Source: JBNKFV01 sp050289485
Lineage (GTDB): Bacteria; Pseudomonadota; Gammaproteobacteria; Pseudomonadales; Cellvibrionaceae
Reading direction: 5' to 3'
DNA length: 64,000 bases
NCBI GenBank assembly: GCA_050289485.1
Contig: JBNKFV010000002.1
Location: 1 to 64,000 of the forward strand
The notes beneath the pieces were generated by a model. The model saw only the letters and a list, made by a program, of their open reading frames with translations, made no database searches and was not told where the DNA came from. The translations under genes and the position numbers were made by a program. Below, piece after piece: positions 24,578-34,538 of the stretch (position 1 is the first letter of the stretch; each line of letters starts with the position of its first letter).

Positions 24578-26560
24578 TTATTCGCTGGCTTGCGTTTCTT
24601 CCTGCACAGCAGGGGCCAGGGTAAAATTAATTTGCCGTTGTTGGTCGTCTACTTTGCTCAACACAACATTTAAACGGTCACCATGGCGGTAGGTTTTGTC
24701 GAGCACCTGCAGTGTAATGCGGTCTGCATCAAAGACCACATCTTTGCGATTCAGCTCGCGGGTTCGCAACAGCACAAAACCTTCAATGCCCAGTTCTTCA
24801 ATTCGAACACCGACACCTTGGCTGTTTACCATCACTACGGTTACGTCGTAAGTGGTACCAATTTTATCGGCCATGTATTGGCAAATCAGCCATTGCTCGG
24901 TTTGGCGAACGGCTTTGCGGCCGTTACTTAATTGCTCTTGCATGGCTTCGGTGGTAGCCGGTAGTTCAATGGCCGTGTTGCTTTGCTGTAAATGTTGTTT
25001 TATCAACAAGTGATTGTGAAAGTCGTTGTAGCGACGAATAGGTGAGGTAATGGTGGCGTAGTGCTTCAGGCCTAGCCCCAGATGTGGTTTGGGCTCGGTA
25101 GACAATTCGCCGGGTTTTAGCTGGCGTTTCAGTTGCGCTAACAATAATGCGGTATCTTCACTTTGTGCTGCCAGCTGTTGCAGGTTTTTGATTAAGGTTA
25201 CGTAACCATCCAGTGTGGTGAGGTCGCCTACAGCGAGATCGGGCTGGGTTTTATTGAGTAGCTGGGTTATGTGTTCCAGGCGGTCTTCGCGAAACCCGCC
25301 GTGGGTGGAAAACAGCGCGGGAATATTGTGTTGTGCAAAGAAATCGCCAGCAGCGATGTTGGTAGTGAGCATGGCTTCTTCTACCAGTTTATGGGCACGG
25401 GTTTTGTCGTGCTTTTCAATGCGATCAATTTTGCCTTTATCGTTAAGAATTAAGGCGTAATCGGCTTTGTCTTCCATGGTGAGAGCGTGCTGTTCGCGGT
25501 AAGCAAAACGCTTCTTCGCCAGTTCATCGAGTACTTTTAACGAGTCCACAATGGTGCTCTCGGTGATCGTGGCGCTGGTACCCGCATCCAGTAATTCAGT
25601 GACTCCCTGGTAGCTCAATTTTTGCCGTGAGCGAATGCGGGCGACAACAAATTCGGCTTGTTCAACGACTGCTTGCTCGTTGAGCGTAAGGTTGCATACT
25701 AGCGCGGGTCGCTCTTCGCCTTCACACAAGGAAACGTGATGGTGGGCCAGGGCCTCTGGCAACATGGTCACTGGGTTGCCTGGAAAATACAGGGTTTGCA
25801 GGCGTTGTGCGGAAGTTTTGCCAACGGCACTGTCTGGCGCGACCAGCGCACTGGGGTCAGCAATGGCCACGTGCAGGCTGTAGCCGCTGTCGGTTTTGCG
25901 GGCGAACAGCGCGTCGTCCATGTCTTTAGTGCTTTGTGAGTCGATGGTGACAAACGGGATGCTGGTCAGATCCTGGCGGCTTTCGGCATCAGCGAGCGTT
26001 GGCGAGAAATCTTGCAGTTGTTCTGCCACGGCGGGCAGCCATTCATGGGGCAGGGTGTATTTGGCCAAGGCATAGGTGCGCTCGATAAACGGGTCGCTTA
26101 ATGTACCCAGGCGACGCACCACTTCAGCCTGACACTTGCCATCGTGATAGGGGTGGCGGATTACCTTGGCTTCAATCAGTTCACCGGCTTGGGCTTGTCG
26201 GCGCTGTTTAGGGGGCACGAATAGCCAATGGTTAAAAAAGGGCAGGTCGACAGTGGCAAAATGCCCTTTTCCACGAACTTCGTAACGGCCTACAAAGTTT
26301 TTGACGGTGGTTTCCAGCAGTTTTTCCAGCGTACCTTCCAGCTGGCCTTTGTCGTTTTCGGTGATAGCGACTTCCACTCGGTCGCCGGGGAAGACTTTCT
26401 GCATTTCGTCGGGATTCAAAAACACATCACGGCCGTCGTCGCAATTGACGAAACCAAAGCGCCCACTGGTACCCTTAACGGTACCTGACACAATATCTTT
26501 TGCTTCACGAATGGTTTGTTTTAACTGGTTCAGCTGCTGAAGAACGTCTTTATTAAACAT
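24578..26560 (-). CDS. rnb: Exoribonuclease II family protein
   Basis: A 660-residue RNase II/RNB-family 3'-to-5' exoribonuclease, close to the 644 residues of E. coli RNase II. Order of domains: N-terminal cold-shock-like OB domains (GTVKGTSGRFGFVNCDDG), the RNB catalytic domain with TIDSQSTKDMDDALF carrying the metal-binding aspartates, then HYATITSPIRRYNDFHNHLL, and a C-terminal S1 domain (VGVRIEELGIEGFVLLRT). It degrades single-stranded mRNA hydrolytically in the cytoplasm. It is a single-gene unit with a 350-base upstream spacer. RNase R is normally longer and has a basic tail, which is absent here. Confidence 0.93.
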   Translation of the reverse strand: MFNKDVLQQLNQLKQTIREAKDIVSGTVKGTSGRFGFVNCDDGRDVFLNPDEMQKVFPGDRVEVAITENDKGQLEGTLEKLLETTVKNFVGRYEVRGKGHFATVDLPFFNHWLFVPPKQRRQAQAGELIEAKVIRHPYHDGKCQAEVVRRLGTLSDPFIERTYALAKYTLPHEWLPAVAEQLQDFSPTLADAESRQDLTSIPFVTIDSQSTKDMDDALFARKTDSGYSLHVAIADPSALVAPDSAVGKTSAQRLQTLYFPGNPVTMLPEALAHHHVSLCEGEERPALVCNLTLNEQAVVEQAEFVVARIRSRQKLSYQGVTELLDAGTSATITESTIVDSLKVLDELAKKRFAYREQHALTMEDKADYALILNDKGKIDRIEKHDKTRAHKLVEEAMLTTNIAAGDFFAQHNIPALFSTHGGFREDRLEHITQLLNKTQPDLAVGDLTTLDGYVTLIKNLQQLAAQSEDTALLLAQLKRQLKPGELSTEPKPHLGLGLKHYATITSPIRRYNDFHNHLLIKQHLQQSNTAIELPATTEAMQEQLSNGRKAVRQTEQWLICQYMADKIGTTYDVTVVMVNSQGVGVRIEELGIEGFVLLRTRELNRKDVVFDADRITLQVLDKTYRHGDRLNVVLSKVDDQQRQINFTLAPAVQEETQASE

Positions 26561-26911
26561 GTTGGGTCGTTTGGTTTTCCAAAGTAAGTGGTATGCGGCA
26601 GACCTGATATAGAGCGGTTGACGCCCGCAAATTAAAAAGGATCCGAATCATAGCAAAGTATCAGGGCCTGTTCACGCTAATGCGCTTACCACTGGGGGTG
26701 AACATTTTTTTCCCAGCAAGGCGAAATGAGTGAGGTTTAGTTATACGGCTGGGAGCAAGATAGCGCTAGCCCTTAGGCTCAACAGAGGCAATTGTATTAG
26801 TGTGACTAGGCCCTCGGGTTGGAGCATGGCTTTTGCCCAGCAGGCAATGGCAGGTATAGTGTGCGCTTTGTGTTGTTACCCCTAACCGCCTGCTAATAAT
26901 CAGGAGTTCGC
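26561..26911. promoter_or_regulatory. Divergent spacer between rnb and the DUF1653 gene
   Basis: These 351 bases hold no supported gene. A Shine-Dalgarno CAGGAG lies about 6 bases before the GTG at 26912. Promoters for both directions must lie here, but none is distinct enough to mark. Confidence 0.35.
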
Positions 26912-27154
26912 GTGCCCCAAAAAACTATCAAGCCCGGCATCTATCAACACTATAAAGGGCCATTATACCGAGTGTATGAGGTGGCTACTCACAGTGAAAC
27001 CGAAGAAAATGTGGTGGTGTACCGCTGCCTGTACGGCAAATTCGCCTTATGGGTGCGGCCGTTGGCCATGTTTACCGAGTCGGTAGACGTAAAGGGTGAG
27101 CAGATCCCGCGATTCAGCTGGTTACGTGAAGCTGACGACGAGGCCGACTTGTGA
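26912..27154 (+). CDS. DUF1653 family protein
   Basis: An 80-residue protein with GTG start and CAGGAG upstream. The motifs PGIYQHYKGPLYRVYEVATH, VVVYRCLYG, WVRPLAMFTE and PRFSWL are the complete DUF1653 domain. The function of the family is unknown. Its stop overlaps the GTG start of rlmA (GTGA), so the two are coupled. Confidence 0.88.
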   Translation: MPQKTIKPGIYQHYKGPLYRVYEVATHSETEENVVVYRCLYGKFALWVRPLAMFTESVDVKGEQIPRFSWLREADDEADL

Positions 27155-27975
27155 TTTGGCAGTGCCCCCTTTGCAAGAGCGGGTTTGAGAGCACCGTGGC
27201 CGGTTTTCGGTGTGAGCAGGGGCATGAGTTTGACCGTGCCCGTGAGGGCTATGTAAACCTGCTGCCGGTGCAGCATAAAAACTCGAAAGCGCCTGGCGAC
27301 ACTAAGGACATGCTGCGTAGCCGTCGCGAGTTTTTGGAAAAAGGCTATTATGCGCCCCTGGTGGATACCTTGGCAGAATTACTGGCAGAGCCTGTGGCAC
27401 AGGCGCCATCGTCTTTTCATTTGCTCGATAGTGGTTGTGGAGAAGGTTACTACCTAGGCTGTTTGCGCAGTAAGTTGGGCTTGCCTGCCGCTTTTGGGTT
27501 GGATATCGCCAAAGATGCTGCACGCTTGACTGCAAAACGCGACAAAAGCTTGTCAGTGGTTGTCGCCAGTGGGTATAACCTGCCGGTGGCTGATGCCAGT
27601 ATCGATGCCATACTGCGTATTTTTGCACCGGGTGATGCGCAGGAATATGCTCGGGTATTGAAGCCTGATGGGCATTTTATTGTGGTATCGCCGGGGCCGC
27701 AGCATTTGCAGGAATTGCGAGCGCTAGTAATGCCGGATGCACGCGACCATGAAGCGCCGGCCCATGAGCCGGGCTTTGTGTGCGAGCAGACTCGTTCGGT
27801 AACCTTTACCCAGGTATATGACCAACAGGCATTGCAGCAGATGCTGGCCATGACCCCAATTTTCTGGCGTGCCAGTATTGAGGGCAAAGCCGCCTTAGGG
27901 GCCTGCACGGAAACCTCGATAACGGCCGATTTTCTGGTGCGGGTATACCGTTTGCCCGCTGCAGCAGAGCAATAA
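27151..27975 (+). CDS. rlmA: 23S rRNA (guanine-745-N1)-methyltransferase
   Basis: A 274-residue SAM-dependent methyltransferase. The N-terminal zinc-binding site is CPLCKSGFESTVAGFRCEQG with H; the block HEFDRAREGYVNLLPVQHK and PGDTKDMLRSRREFLEKGYY are typical of RlmA. The SAM-binding motif is LLDSGCGEGYY, with AFGLDIAKDAARLTAK and ILRIFAPGDAQEYARVLKPD. RlmA methylates G745 of 23S rRNA in the peptide exit tunnel region. GTG start overlaps the previous stop; tadA follows 2 bases after. Confidence 0.93.
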   Translation: MIWQCPLCKSGFESTVAGFRCEQGHEFDRAREGYVNLLPVQHKNSKAPGDTKDMLRSRREFLEKGYYAPLVDTLAELLAEPVAQAPSSFHLLDSGCGEGYYLGCLRSKLGLPAAFGLDIAKDAARLTAKRDKSLSVVVASGYNLPVADASIDAILRIFAPGDAQEYARVLKPDGHFIVVSPGPQHLQELRALVMPDARDHEAPAHEPGFVCEQTRSVTFTQVYDQQALQQMLAMTPIFWRASIEGKAALGACTETSITADFLVRVYRLPAAAEQ

Positions 27976-27977
27976 TT

Positions 27978-28535
27978 ATGGCAGATAGGTTTTCAACTAT
28001 GCCTACAAAAGCGCAAGACGAACATTTTATGCAGCAGGCGTTGGCCTTGGCCAAACGTGCTGAGGTGCATGCCGAAGTGCCGGTAGGGGCAGTGCTGGTG
28101 CGCGATGGGAAAATCCTGGGCGAGGGTTGGAATCAGCCTATTACGTCCGCAGACCCCACCGCCCACGCAGAGATTGTCGCCTTACGCGCAGCGGCAACAG
28201 CTGAACATAACTATCGTTTACCGGGTAGCACGCTCTATGTCACGTTAGAGCCCTGTTCCATGTGTGCCGGTGCCATTGTGCATGCCCGGGTTGAGCGTAT
28301 TGTTTACGCGGCGGCTGAGCCAAAAGCGGGGGTAGCTCACAGCAATGGTTGTTTCTTCGCCAGCGCGTTTTTGAATCATCACGTTGTGATTGAAAGCGGT
28401 GTGTTACAGGCGCAAAGCAGTGAGCTTATCAGCAGTTTCTTTACCCGGCGAAGAGCGCAGAAAAAAGCGTTGAAGCAAAATAGTCAGGAGGGTAGTGTGC
28501 CGCCCTTAACCGACGGCACGGCTGCTGCCGATTAG
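27978..28535 (+). CDS. tadA: tRNA adenosine(34) deaminase
   Basis: A 185-residue cytidine/deoxycytidylate-deaminase-fold protein. The zinc and catalytic motifs TAHAEIVAL (His and Glu) and LEPCSMCAGAIVHARV (two Cys) are intact, with VPVGAVLVRDGKILGEGWNQ and PKAGVAHSNGCFF. TadA converts adenosine to inosine at the wobble base of tRNA-Arg(ACG) and is usually essential. The gene follows rlmA by 2 bases and overlaps convergently with mltF by 4 bases. The C-terminal 20 residues (NSQEGSVPPLTDGTAAAD) are extra compared with E. coli. Confidence 0.95.
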   Translation: MADRFSTMPTKAQDEHFMQQALALAKRAEVHAEVPVGAVLVRDGKILGEGWNQPITSADPTAHAEIVALRAAATAEHNYRLPGSTLYVTLEPCSMCAGAIVHARVERIVYAAAEPKAGVAHSNGCFFASAFLNHHVVIESGVLQAQSSELISSFFTRRRAQKKALKQNSQEGSVPPLTDGTAAAD

Positions 28536-30058
28536 AGCAAAGAGCGCGTGTTGCTAATGGCGCTAGTGGCCTGTTGATAGTTCACGGCACGGACACTATG
28601 CTCGGTTTCATTCGCGGCCGCCAGGCGACGTGCTTTGATTTCGTTGTTCCAGGCGAGAATATTATAAAAGTGGCGAATACTCTGTACGTATTTTACGGGT
28701 TCCCAGCCGCGGGCATAGCCGTGTTTGGCGTCGCGGTAGTAAGTGCGCTTAGCTAACAGGGGTAAATGCTCTTTAACATCTTTCCATTTGTTGGGGTTGC
28801 CACCCATTTTTTCCGTGAGTACGCGGGCGTCTTCCATATGGCCATAGCCTACATTATAAGCGGCTAATGCCAGCCAGGTGCGGTCTGGGCCCTGCACGCT
28901 GTCGGGAATACGGTCGTAAATTTTCTTGAAGTAGTTGGCTCCACCCTCGATGGCTTGCTCGGGATCCAGACGATTCACGCCCAGCTCTTTGGCGGTTGTC
29001 AGGGTGAGCATCATTAAACCACGCACACCAGTATGGGATCTGGCCCGATGATTCCAGTGGGACTCTTGATAGCTGAGGGCTGCCAGCAATTGCCAGTCGA
29101 TCTCGTTGGCTTCTGCCGCTGAGCGAAAGTGTGCTTCCCATTTAGGTAAGCGGCTTTCTATACGCTTAGCATACAACAAGGCGCCACTGAGATTGACGGT
29201 TTCCGCTGGCTTGTAAAAGTTTTTGGCGATACGCTCCAGCGTGCCATCTTCAGTTTTCTCTCGTAGAAATTGATTAGCGGCCTTTTGCAGGCTTTTGTCT
29301 GCCTGCTTGCGGAACGCCCAGCCCAGCGGTTCTGGTGCGCTGATATCAAAGGCAATGCGAGCCTTGGGAAATACGTTTTGATTCATTGCATACGCGTTGG
29401 AATCCACAATGGTGTAATCGATGCGCCCTTGGTGCACCATTTCCAGGAGCTCCAGCATATCGGCACGCGGGTCTTCTTCCCATTGAATGGCTGGATTATC
29501 TGCTTGCAGGCGGCGTAGAGTTTCGCTGTGCGAACTGTTGGCGATCACGAGTACCTTTTTGCCCACAAAGTCTTCCGGGCTGGTGGGCTTGGGCTCACCA
29601 CGGCGATAAATGACCTGTTGGGTAACTTCGTAAAAACCGTTGCTGAAATCGACCTTCTTAGCGCGTTGCTGAGTAATGGTAATGCCTGCGGCCACCAAAT
29701 CAACCTGGGTGCCGTTTACCGAATGTAGCAGGTCGTCGAGGTTTTCTTTTTCAATAATCTTAAGCTTTACACCCAAGTACTTGGCAAATTCTGCAGTGAG
29801 TGCGTAATCGTAACCGGTATACCCGTAAGGGCCTTCGTAATAGGTGGTGGGTCCATTACGCGATGCAACCGTGAGGTAACCTTTGCTGCGTATGTTTTCG
29901 AGGTCGGTAGGGGTGCGACTGCCGCCAACGGCTACACATACGACCAGTAAAGCGCAAACCATTAGCAGGCGCTTGACGCTGGTGTATACGATGTTATGCC
30001 AGACTGCGTGATGTGCCATGGGCGTCGTTTTGCTCCGCTTGCGGTAGTGATGTCGCAC
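28532..30058 (-). CDS. mltF: Membrane-bound lytic murein transglycosylase F
   Basis: A 508-residue protein with two modules: a periplasmic solute-binding-like domain (residues ~55-285; TDLENIRSKGYLTVASRNGP, DYALTAEFAKYLGVKLK) and a C-terminal SLT lysozyme-like domain with the catalytic Glu in SYQESHWNHRARS, then GVRGLMMLTLTTAKELGV and LALAAYNVGYGHMEDAR. It cleaves peptidoglycan glycan strands at the outer membrane or in the periplasm. An N-terminal hydrophobic segment (LLMVCALLVVCVAVGG) directs export. GTG 30058 is the longest start; ATG at 30019 is an alternative nearer to the signal. Confidence 0.93.
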   Translation of the reverse strand: MRHHYRKRSKTTPMAHHAVWHNIVYTSVKRLLMVCALLVVCVAVGGSRTPTDLENIRSKGYLTVASRNGPTTYYEGPYGYTGYDYALTAEFAKYLGVKLKIIEKENLDDLLHSVNGTQVDLVAAGITITQQRAKKVDFSNGFYEVTQQVIYRRGEPKPTSPEDFVGKKVLVIANSSHSETLRRLQADNPAIQWEEDPRADMLELLEMVHQGRIDYTIVDSNAYAMNQNVFPKARIAFDISAPEPLGWAFRKQADKSLQKAANQFLREKTEDGTLERIAKNFYKPAETVNLSGALLYAKRIESRLPKWEAHFRSAAEANEIDWQLLAALSYQESHWNHRARSHTGVRGLMMLTLTTAKELGVNRLDPEQAIEGGANYFKKIYDRIPDSVQGPDRTWLALAAYNVGYGHMEDARVLTEKMGGNPNKWKDVKEHLPLLAKRTYYRDAKHGYARGWEPVKYVQSIRHFYNILAWNNEIKARRLAAANETEHSVRAVNYQQATSAISNTRSLL

Positions 30059-30602
30059 GTTAACGTTCAGTACACCTCGGAGCCTCTACGGGGCTTCACA
30101 AGGCAGTGAAAAAAGCCATTTTACTTTGAGGTTGTGCAAAATTTGCGCGGATTTTACGCAAACAAAGTGTGATGCACCAGCTTGTTTTTCCTTGCATAGT
30201 ATAGTAGTTACCGGCTTGGTTGGCGCGCCATTCGTCGCAGATAAGCCGCTTAAGGCGCGGGGCTAAGCGCTTGGCTTTGACAGCTTGGCGTCTAAAGCCT
30301 TTATCTTCGGTTGCTTGGGGGTGTGTAACTACTTACACCTTTGCGTGTCGCAAGCCGGTAAAGCAATGACTGCGGCATGATGTTAAACCGGTATCAGATT
30401 CCAAACGGTAGGTTTGGTGATATTAATGGTAATTGGGTTAATGTTTGGCTGCTTCAACGGCCGATATCAAGTACAATGGCGGCCTTTTTTCCAGGCCACT
30501 CTCGGCGAGGCGTTGTCTTCGATGGGCGCTGGCGGCACTTTCCATTGATTTGTTCTGTTTGGGCCTTGCTGGCCCTGCATTAGTTAAGGCGTTGGAGTCA
30601 TT
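30059..30602. promoter_or_regulatory. Divergent spacer between mltF and purL
   Basis: These 544 bases hold no supported gene. A TACAAT hexamer near 30471 could be a -10 element for purL, and GGAG lies just before the ATG at 30603. Only half of a PurR-like site (ACGCAAAC near 30156) is visible, so purine repression is not shown. Confidence 0.35.
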
Positions 30603-33600
30603 ATGCTGATCTTGCCCGGTAACCCGGCATTGTCTTCCTTTAGAACTGAAAAATTGCTGGCACAACTGCAGGCGCAGGCGTCCGGTGTAACGGGGGTATT
30701 TGCTCAATACGTACATTTTGCCGACTTAAACGGTGAACTGGATGAACATGAGCAAACCGTACTCGATCAGCTGCTGCATTATGGCCCGCGGGTGAATGTA
30801 ACCCGTTACGACGCCAACACACCCAATTGCTCACTGTTTTTGGTAGTACCACGCCCAGGCACCATCTCGCCCTGGGCGTCGAAAGCAACTGACATTGCGC
30901 ATAACGCCGGTTTAAGCAAGGTGCGTCGTATTGAGCGTGGTGTTGCTTATTATGTGGTTGCTGACGGCGCCGCTGATCGCGCAGCCTTGGCGGCACAGCT
31001 GCACGATCGTATGGTGGAAACTGTCTTTACAGAGCTTGCTCAGGCTGAGCAATTATTCCGCCACGATACGCCAGCCCCCATGACTACCGTTGATGTATTG
31101 GGTGGTGGGCGTGAAGCGCTGGTAACCGCGAATACCGAACTGGGCCTGGCGCTGGCGGAAGACGAAATCGATTATCTGGTAAAAAGCTTCGAAGACCTCG
31201 AGCGCAACCCGGTTGATGTTGAGTTAATGATGTTTGCGCAGGCTAACTCTGAGCACTGCCGCCATAAAATCTTTAATGCAAGCTGGACGGTGGATGGCGT
31301 TGATCAGCCCCTGTCACTGTTCAAAATGATCAAAAACACTTACGAGCAGGGCGGCGAGAATGTGTTGTCTGCCTACGCCGATAATGCATCGGTAATCGCG
31401 GGGCAGAAAGCAGGGCGCTTTTACCCAGATCCGGTGACTAAATCATACGGTTATCACCACGAAGACATTCATATTTTGATGAAGGTCGAAACCCATAACC
31501 ACCCCACGGCCATATCGCCGTTTTCGGGCGCGGGTACGGGTTCGGGCGGTGAGATTCGCGACGAAGGTGCGGTAGGTCGCGGTTCCAAACCCAAAGTGGG
31601 TTTAACGGGTTTTACCGTGTCTAACCTGAAAATTCCGGGGTTTGTACAGCCCTGGGAAAAAGATTACGGCAAGCCAGGCCGTATCGTGTCGGCGCTGGAT
31701 ATTATGATTGAAGGCCCCATTGGTGGCGCTGCCTTTAATAACGAATTTGGTCGCCCCAATATTTGTGGTTACTTTCGTACCTTTGAGCAACGTTTCGACG
31801 GTGAACAGCGTGGTTACCACAAGCCGATTATGCTGGCCGGCGGTTACGGTAATATCAAAGCTGAGCACGTAGACCAACACGAATTTTCACCGGGCACCAA
31901 ACTGCTGGTGTTGGGTGGCCCAGCCATGCTGATTGGCTTGGGTGGGGGTGCGGCATCGTCAATGACCTCGGGCAGCTCTTCTGCTGATCTGGATTTCGCT
32001 TCGGTGCAGCGGCAAAACCCAGAGATCGAGCGCCGTTGTCAGGAAGTGATCGATGCCTGCTGGCAGTTGGGTGATAAAAACCCTATTGCCTTTATTCATG
32101 ATGTGGGTGCCGGTGGTTTATCCAATGCCTTTCCAGAGCTAGCCAAAGACGGCGGTTGTGGCGCTGTCTTTGAATTGCGCAACGTGCCTAACGACGAACC
32201 TGGTATGAGCCCGGTAGAAATCTGGTGTAACGAATCCCAGGAGCGCTATGTTCTTGCGGTAAACCCGGAAGATCTCGCGCTTTTTGAATCCATCTGCCAG
32301 CGCGAGCGCTGCCCCTATGCGGTGGTGGGTGAGGCGGTGTCTGACAAACACCTGACGCTTACCGACAGCCACTTTGATAACAAACCGGTTGATTTGCCTA
32401 TGTCGGTGTTGTTTGGCAAACCGCCCAAAATGCATCGTGAAGCACACCGCCATACAGGCGTTACCCGTGCATTTGAAACGGATGCCATCGACATCAGCGA
32501 AGCGGCCGAGCGTGTATTGAAGCACCCGGCAGTCGCGAGCAAAAACTTTTTGATTACCATCGGCGACCGTAGCGTAACCGGGCAAGTGGTGCGCGACCAA
32601 ATGGTTGGGCCTTGGCAGATTCCGGTAGCCGATTGTGCTGTGACTACCAGCGCTTTCGACACCTACTGTGGTGAGGCTATGTCGATGGGTGAGCGCACCC
32701 CAGCGGCATTGATTAATGCACCTGCTTCTGGCCGTATGGCGATTGGTGAAGCTATTACCAATATTGCCGCTGCCCGCATTGGTCAGTTAGCTGATGTTAA
32801 ATTGTCAGCTAACTGGATGTGCGCCGCAGGTCATAAAGGTGAAGACGAAAAACTGTATCGCACCGTAGAAGCGGTGGGTATGGAGTTGTGCCCAGCGCTG
32901 GGTATTACTATTCCCGTGGGCAAAGACTCCATGTCGATGCGCACCGCGTGGCAGGAAGAAGGCGAAGACAAAGCCGTGACGGCACCCTTGTCGCTGGTTA
33001 TTTCGGCATTTGCGCCGGTGCTGGATGTTCGTAAAACGTTGGATCCGCAACTCAATAGCAGTGCTGCCGATTCTGAATTGCTGTTGATCGATTTGGGCAA
33101 TGGTAAAAATCGTTTGGGTGCGTCGATTCTTACGCAGGTATACGACCGCATGGGTGACGAAGTGCCTGATGTGGATTCGGCCGAGCAGCTCAAAGGTTTC
33201 TTTGTGGCCCTGCAAACCTGTCTGGAAAATGACTGGTTGCTGGCCTATCACGACCGCAGCGATGGCGGCTTGTTTGCAACCGTAGTGGAAATGGCGTTTG
33301 CCGGTCACTGTGGTGTTAACTTGTCGTTAGATGGTTTAGGCGCTGATGCGGTTGCCGCCTTATTCAGTGAAGAACTGGGTGCGGTTGTGCAAGTGAGTGC
33401 TGCCAATCTGCAAGCGGTACGCGATTGCTTCGCTGCAAACGGTTTAGACAACCTGGTACATAGTGTGGCGAAACTGGATGGCGACGATTACATTACCATT
33501 CGCCAAGGTGAGCAGGTGTTGTTTGAGCAGCCGCGCGCGATTTTGCAACAGCTGTGGAGTGAAACCAGTTATCAAATTCAGGCGCTGCGCGATAACCCGG

Positions 33601-34487
33601 AATGTGCCCGCCAGGAATATCAGCAGCATTTGCAAGCCAACAACGGCCTGAGTGTTGAACTCACCTACGACATTGATGAAGATGTTGCCGCACCGTTTAT
33701 CAATACAGGCGTGCGCCCCCGTGTGGCGGTATTGCGCGAACAGGGTGTTAACGGCCACGTTGAAATGGCAGCGGCATTTGATCGCGCCGGTTTCGATGCA
33801 GTTGATATACATATGAGCGATATCTTGGCAGGCCGTATCACGCTGGATATGTTTGCCGGGCTTGTTGCCTGTGGTGGTTTCTCTTACGGTGATGTGCTGG
33901 GTGCAGGTGAGGGTTGGGCCAAAACGATTTTGTTCAATAACCGTGCACGTGATCAATTCCAGGCTTTTTTCCATCGTCCGGAAACATTCAGTCTGGGGGT
34001 TTGTAATGGCTGCCAGATGATGTCTAATCTCAAATCGCTGATTCCCGGTGCCGACCACTGGCCGCGTTTTGTGCGTAATCTGTCTGAACAGTTTGAAGCA
34101 CGTTTCAGTTTGGTACAGATTCAGCAGTCGCCTTCTGTGTTGTTCAATGGCATGGCGGGTTCGCATATGCCGGTTGCGGTGGCCCACGGTGAAGGTCGCG
34201 CCGAGTTTGCGTCTGATGAAGACTTTGTAGCTTTCAATCGCAGCAATGTCATTGCCATGCGCTATGTTGACCATCAATTGATGGCTACCGAGCAATACCC
34301 CGCAAACCCGAATGGATCTCCGGCGGGTATTACCAGTGTCACTAGCCAAGACGGCAGGGCCACAATCATGATGCCGCACCCGGAGCGGGTTTTCCGTGCG
34401 GTGAATAATTCCTGGCACCCGGATGATTGGAAAGAAGATGGTGCCTGGATGCGCTTGTTCCGCAATGCGCGTGTCTTCGTTGGCTAA
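30603..34487 (+). CDS. purL: Phosphoribosylformylglycinamidine synthase (single-chain)
   Basis: A 1294-residue single-chain FGAM synthase, the usual gammaproteobacterial size. It converts FGAR, glutamine and ATP to FGAM in step four of purine synthesis. Order: N-terminal PurS-like domain, linker, two AIRS-type synthetase halves (ETHNHPTAISPFSGAGTGSG, NAFPELAKDGGCGAVFEL, VGKDSMSMRTAW, AYHDRSDGGLFATVVEMAFA), and a C-terminal glutamine amidotransferase with catalytic Cys1134 in LGVCNGCQMMSN, plus HGEGRAEF and MMPHPERVFR. ATG start with GGAG. A purine gene on its own, followed by fklB after 51 bases. Confidence 0.97.
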   Translation: MLILPGNPALSSFRTEKLLAQLQAQASGVTGVFAQYVHFADLNGELDEHEQTVLDQLLHYGPRVNVTRYDANTPNCSLFLVVPRPGTISPWASKATDIAHNAGLSKVRRIERGVAYYVVADGAADRAALAAQLHDRMVETVFTELAQAEQLFRHDTPAPMTTVDVLGGGREALVTANTELGLALAEDEIDYLVKSFEDLERNPVDVELMMFAQANSEHCRHKIFNASWTVDGVDQPLSLFKMIKNTYEQGGENVLSAYADNASVIAGQKAGRFYPDPVTKSYGYHHEDIHILMKVETHNHPTAISPFSGAGTGSGGEIRDEGAVGRGSKPKVGLTGFTVSNLKIPGFVQPWEKDYGKPGRIVSALDIMIEGPIGGAAFNNEFGRPNICGYFRTFEQRFDGEQRGYHKPIMLAGGYGNIKAEHVDQHEFSPGTKLLVLGGPAMLIGLGGGAASSMTSGSSSADLDFASVQRQNPEIERRCQEVIDACWQLGDKNPIAFIHDVGAGGLSNAFPELAKDGGCGAVFELRNVPNDEPGMSPVEIWCNESQERYVLAVNPEDLALFESICQRERCPYAVVGEAVSDKHLTLTDSHFDNKPVDLPMSVLFGKPPKMHREAHRHTGVTRAFETDAIDISEAAERVLKHPAVASKNFLITIGDRSVTGQVVRDQMVGPWQIPVADCAVTTSAFDTYCGEAMSMGERTPAALINAPASGRMAIGEAITNIAAARIGQLADVKLSANWMCAAGHKGEDEKLYRTVEAVGMELCPALGITIPVGKDSMSMRTAWQEEGEDKAVTAPLSLVISAFAPVLDVRKTLDPQLNSSAADSELLLIDLGNGKNRLGASILTQVYDRMGDEVPDVDSAEQLKGFFVALQTCLENDWLLAYHDRSDGGLFATVVEMAFAGHCGVNLSLDGLGADAVAALFSEELGAVVQVSAANLQAVRDCFAANGLDNLVHSVAKLDGDDYITIRQGEQVLFEQPRAILQQLWSETSYQIQALRDNPECARQEYQQHLQANNGLSVELTYDIDEDVAAPFINTGVRPRVAVLREQGVNGHVEMAAAFDRAGFDAVDIHMSDILAGRITLDMFAGLVACGGFSYGDVLGAGEGWAKTILFNNRARDQFQAFFHRPETFSLGVCNGCQMMSNLKSLIPGADHWPRFVRNLSEQFEARFSLVQIQQSPSVLFNGMAGSHMPVAVAHGEGRAEFASDEDFVAFNRSNVIAMRYVDHQLMATEQYPANPNGSPAGITSVTSQDGRATIMMPHPERVFRAVNNSWHPDDWKEDGAWMRLFRNARVFVG

Positions 34488-34538
34488 GGATTTAACTCCA
34501 AGACAGTCAGCGCAATTTACTTAAAACAGGAAAGAACA

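Noticed and set aside
30150..30170. PurR operator upstream of purL
   Set aside because: Only one half-site (ACGCAAAC) is present, and it lies nearer to mltF than to purL.
32139..33308. Several minus-strand open frames of 115-167 residues within purL
   Set aside because: Overlapping antisense frames of a long moderately GC-rich gene; no ribosome sites or domain patterns.
33444..34418. 324-residue minus-strand open frame inside purL
   Set aside because: It is the antisense shadow of a well-conserved essential gene; the deduced protein has no domain pattern and its codons follow purL's third-position bias.
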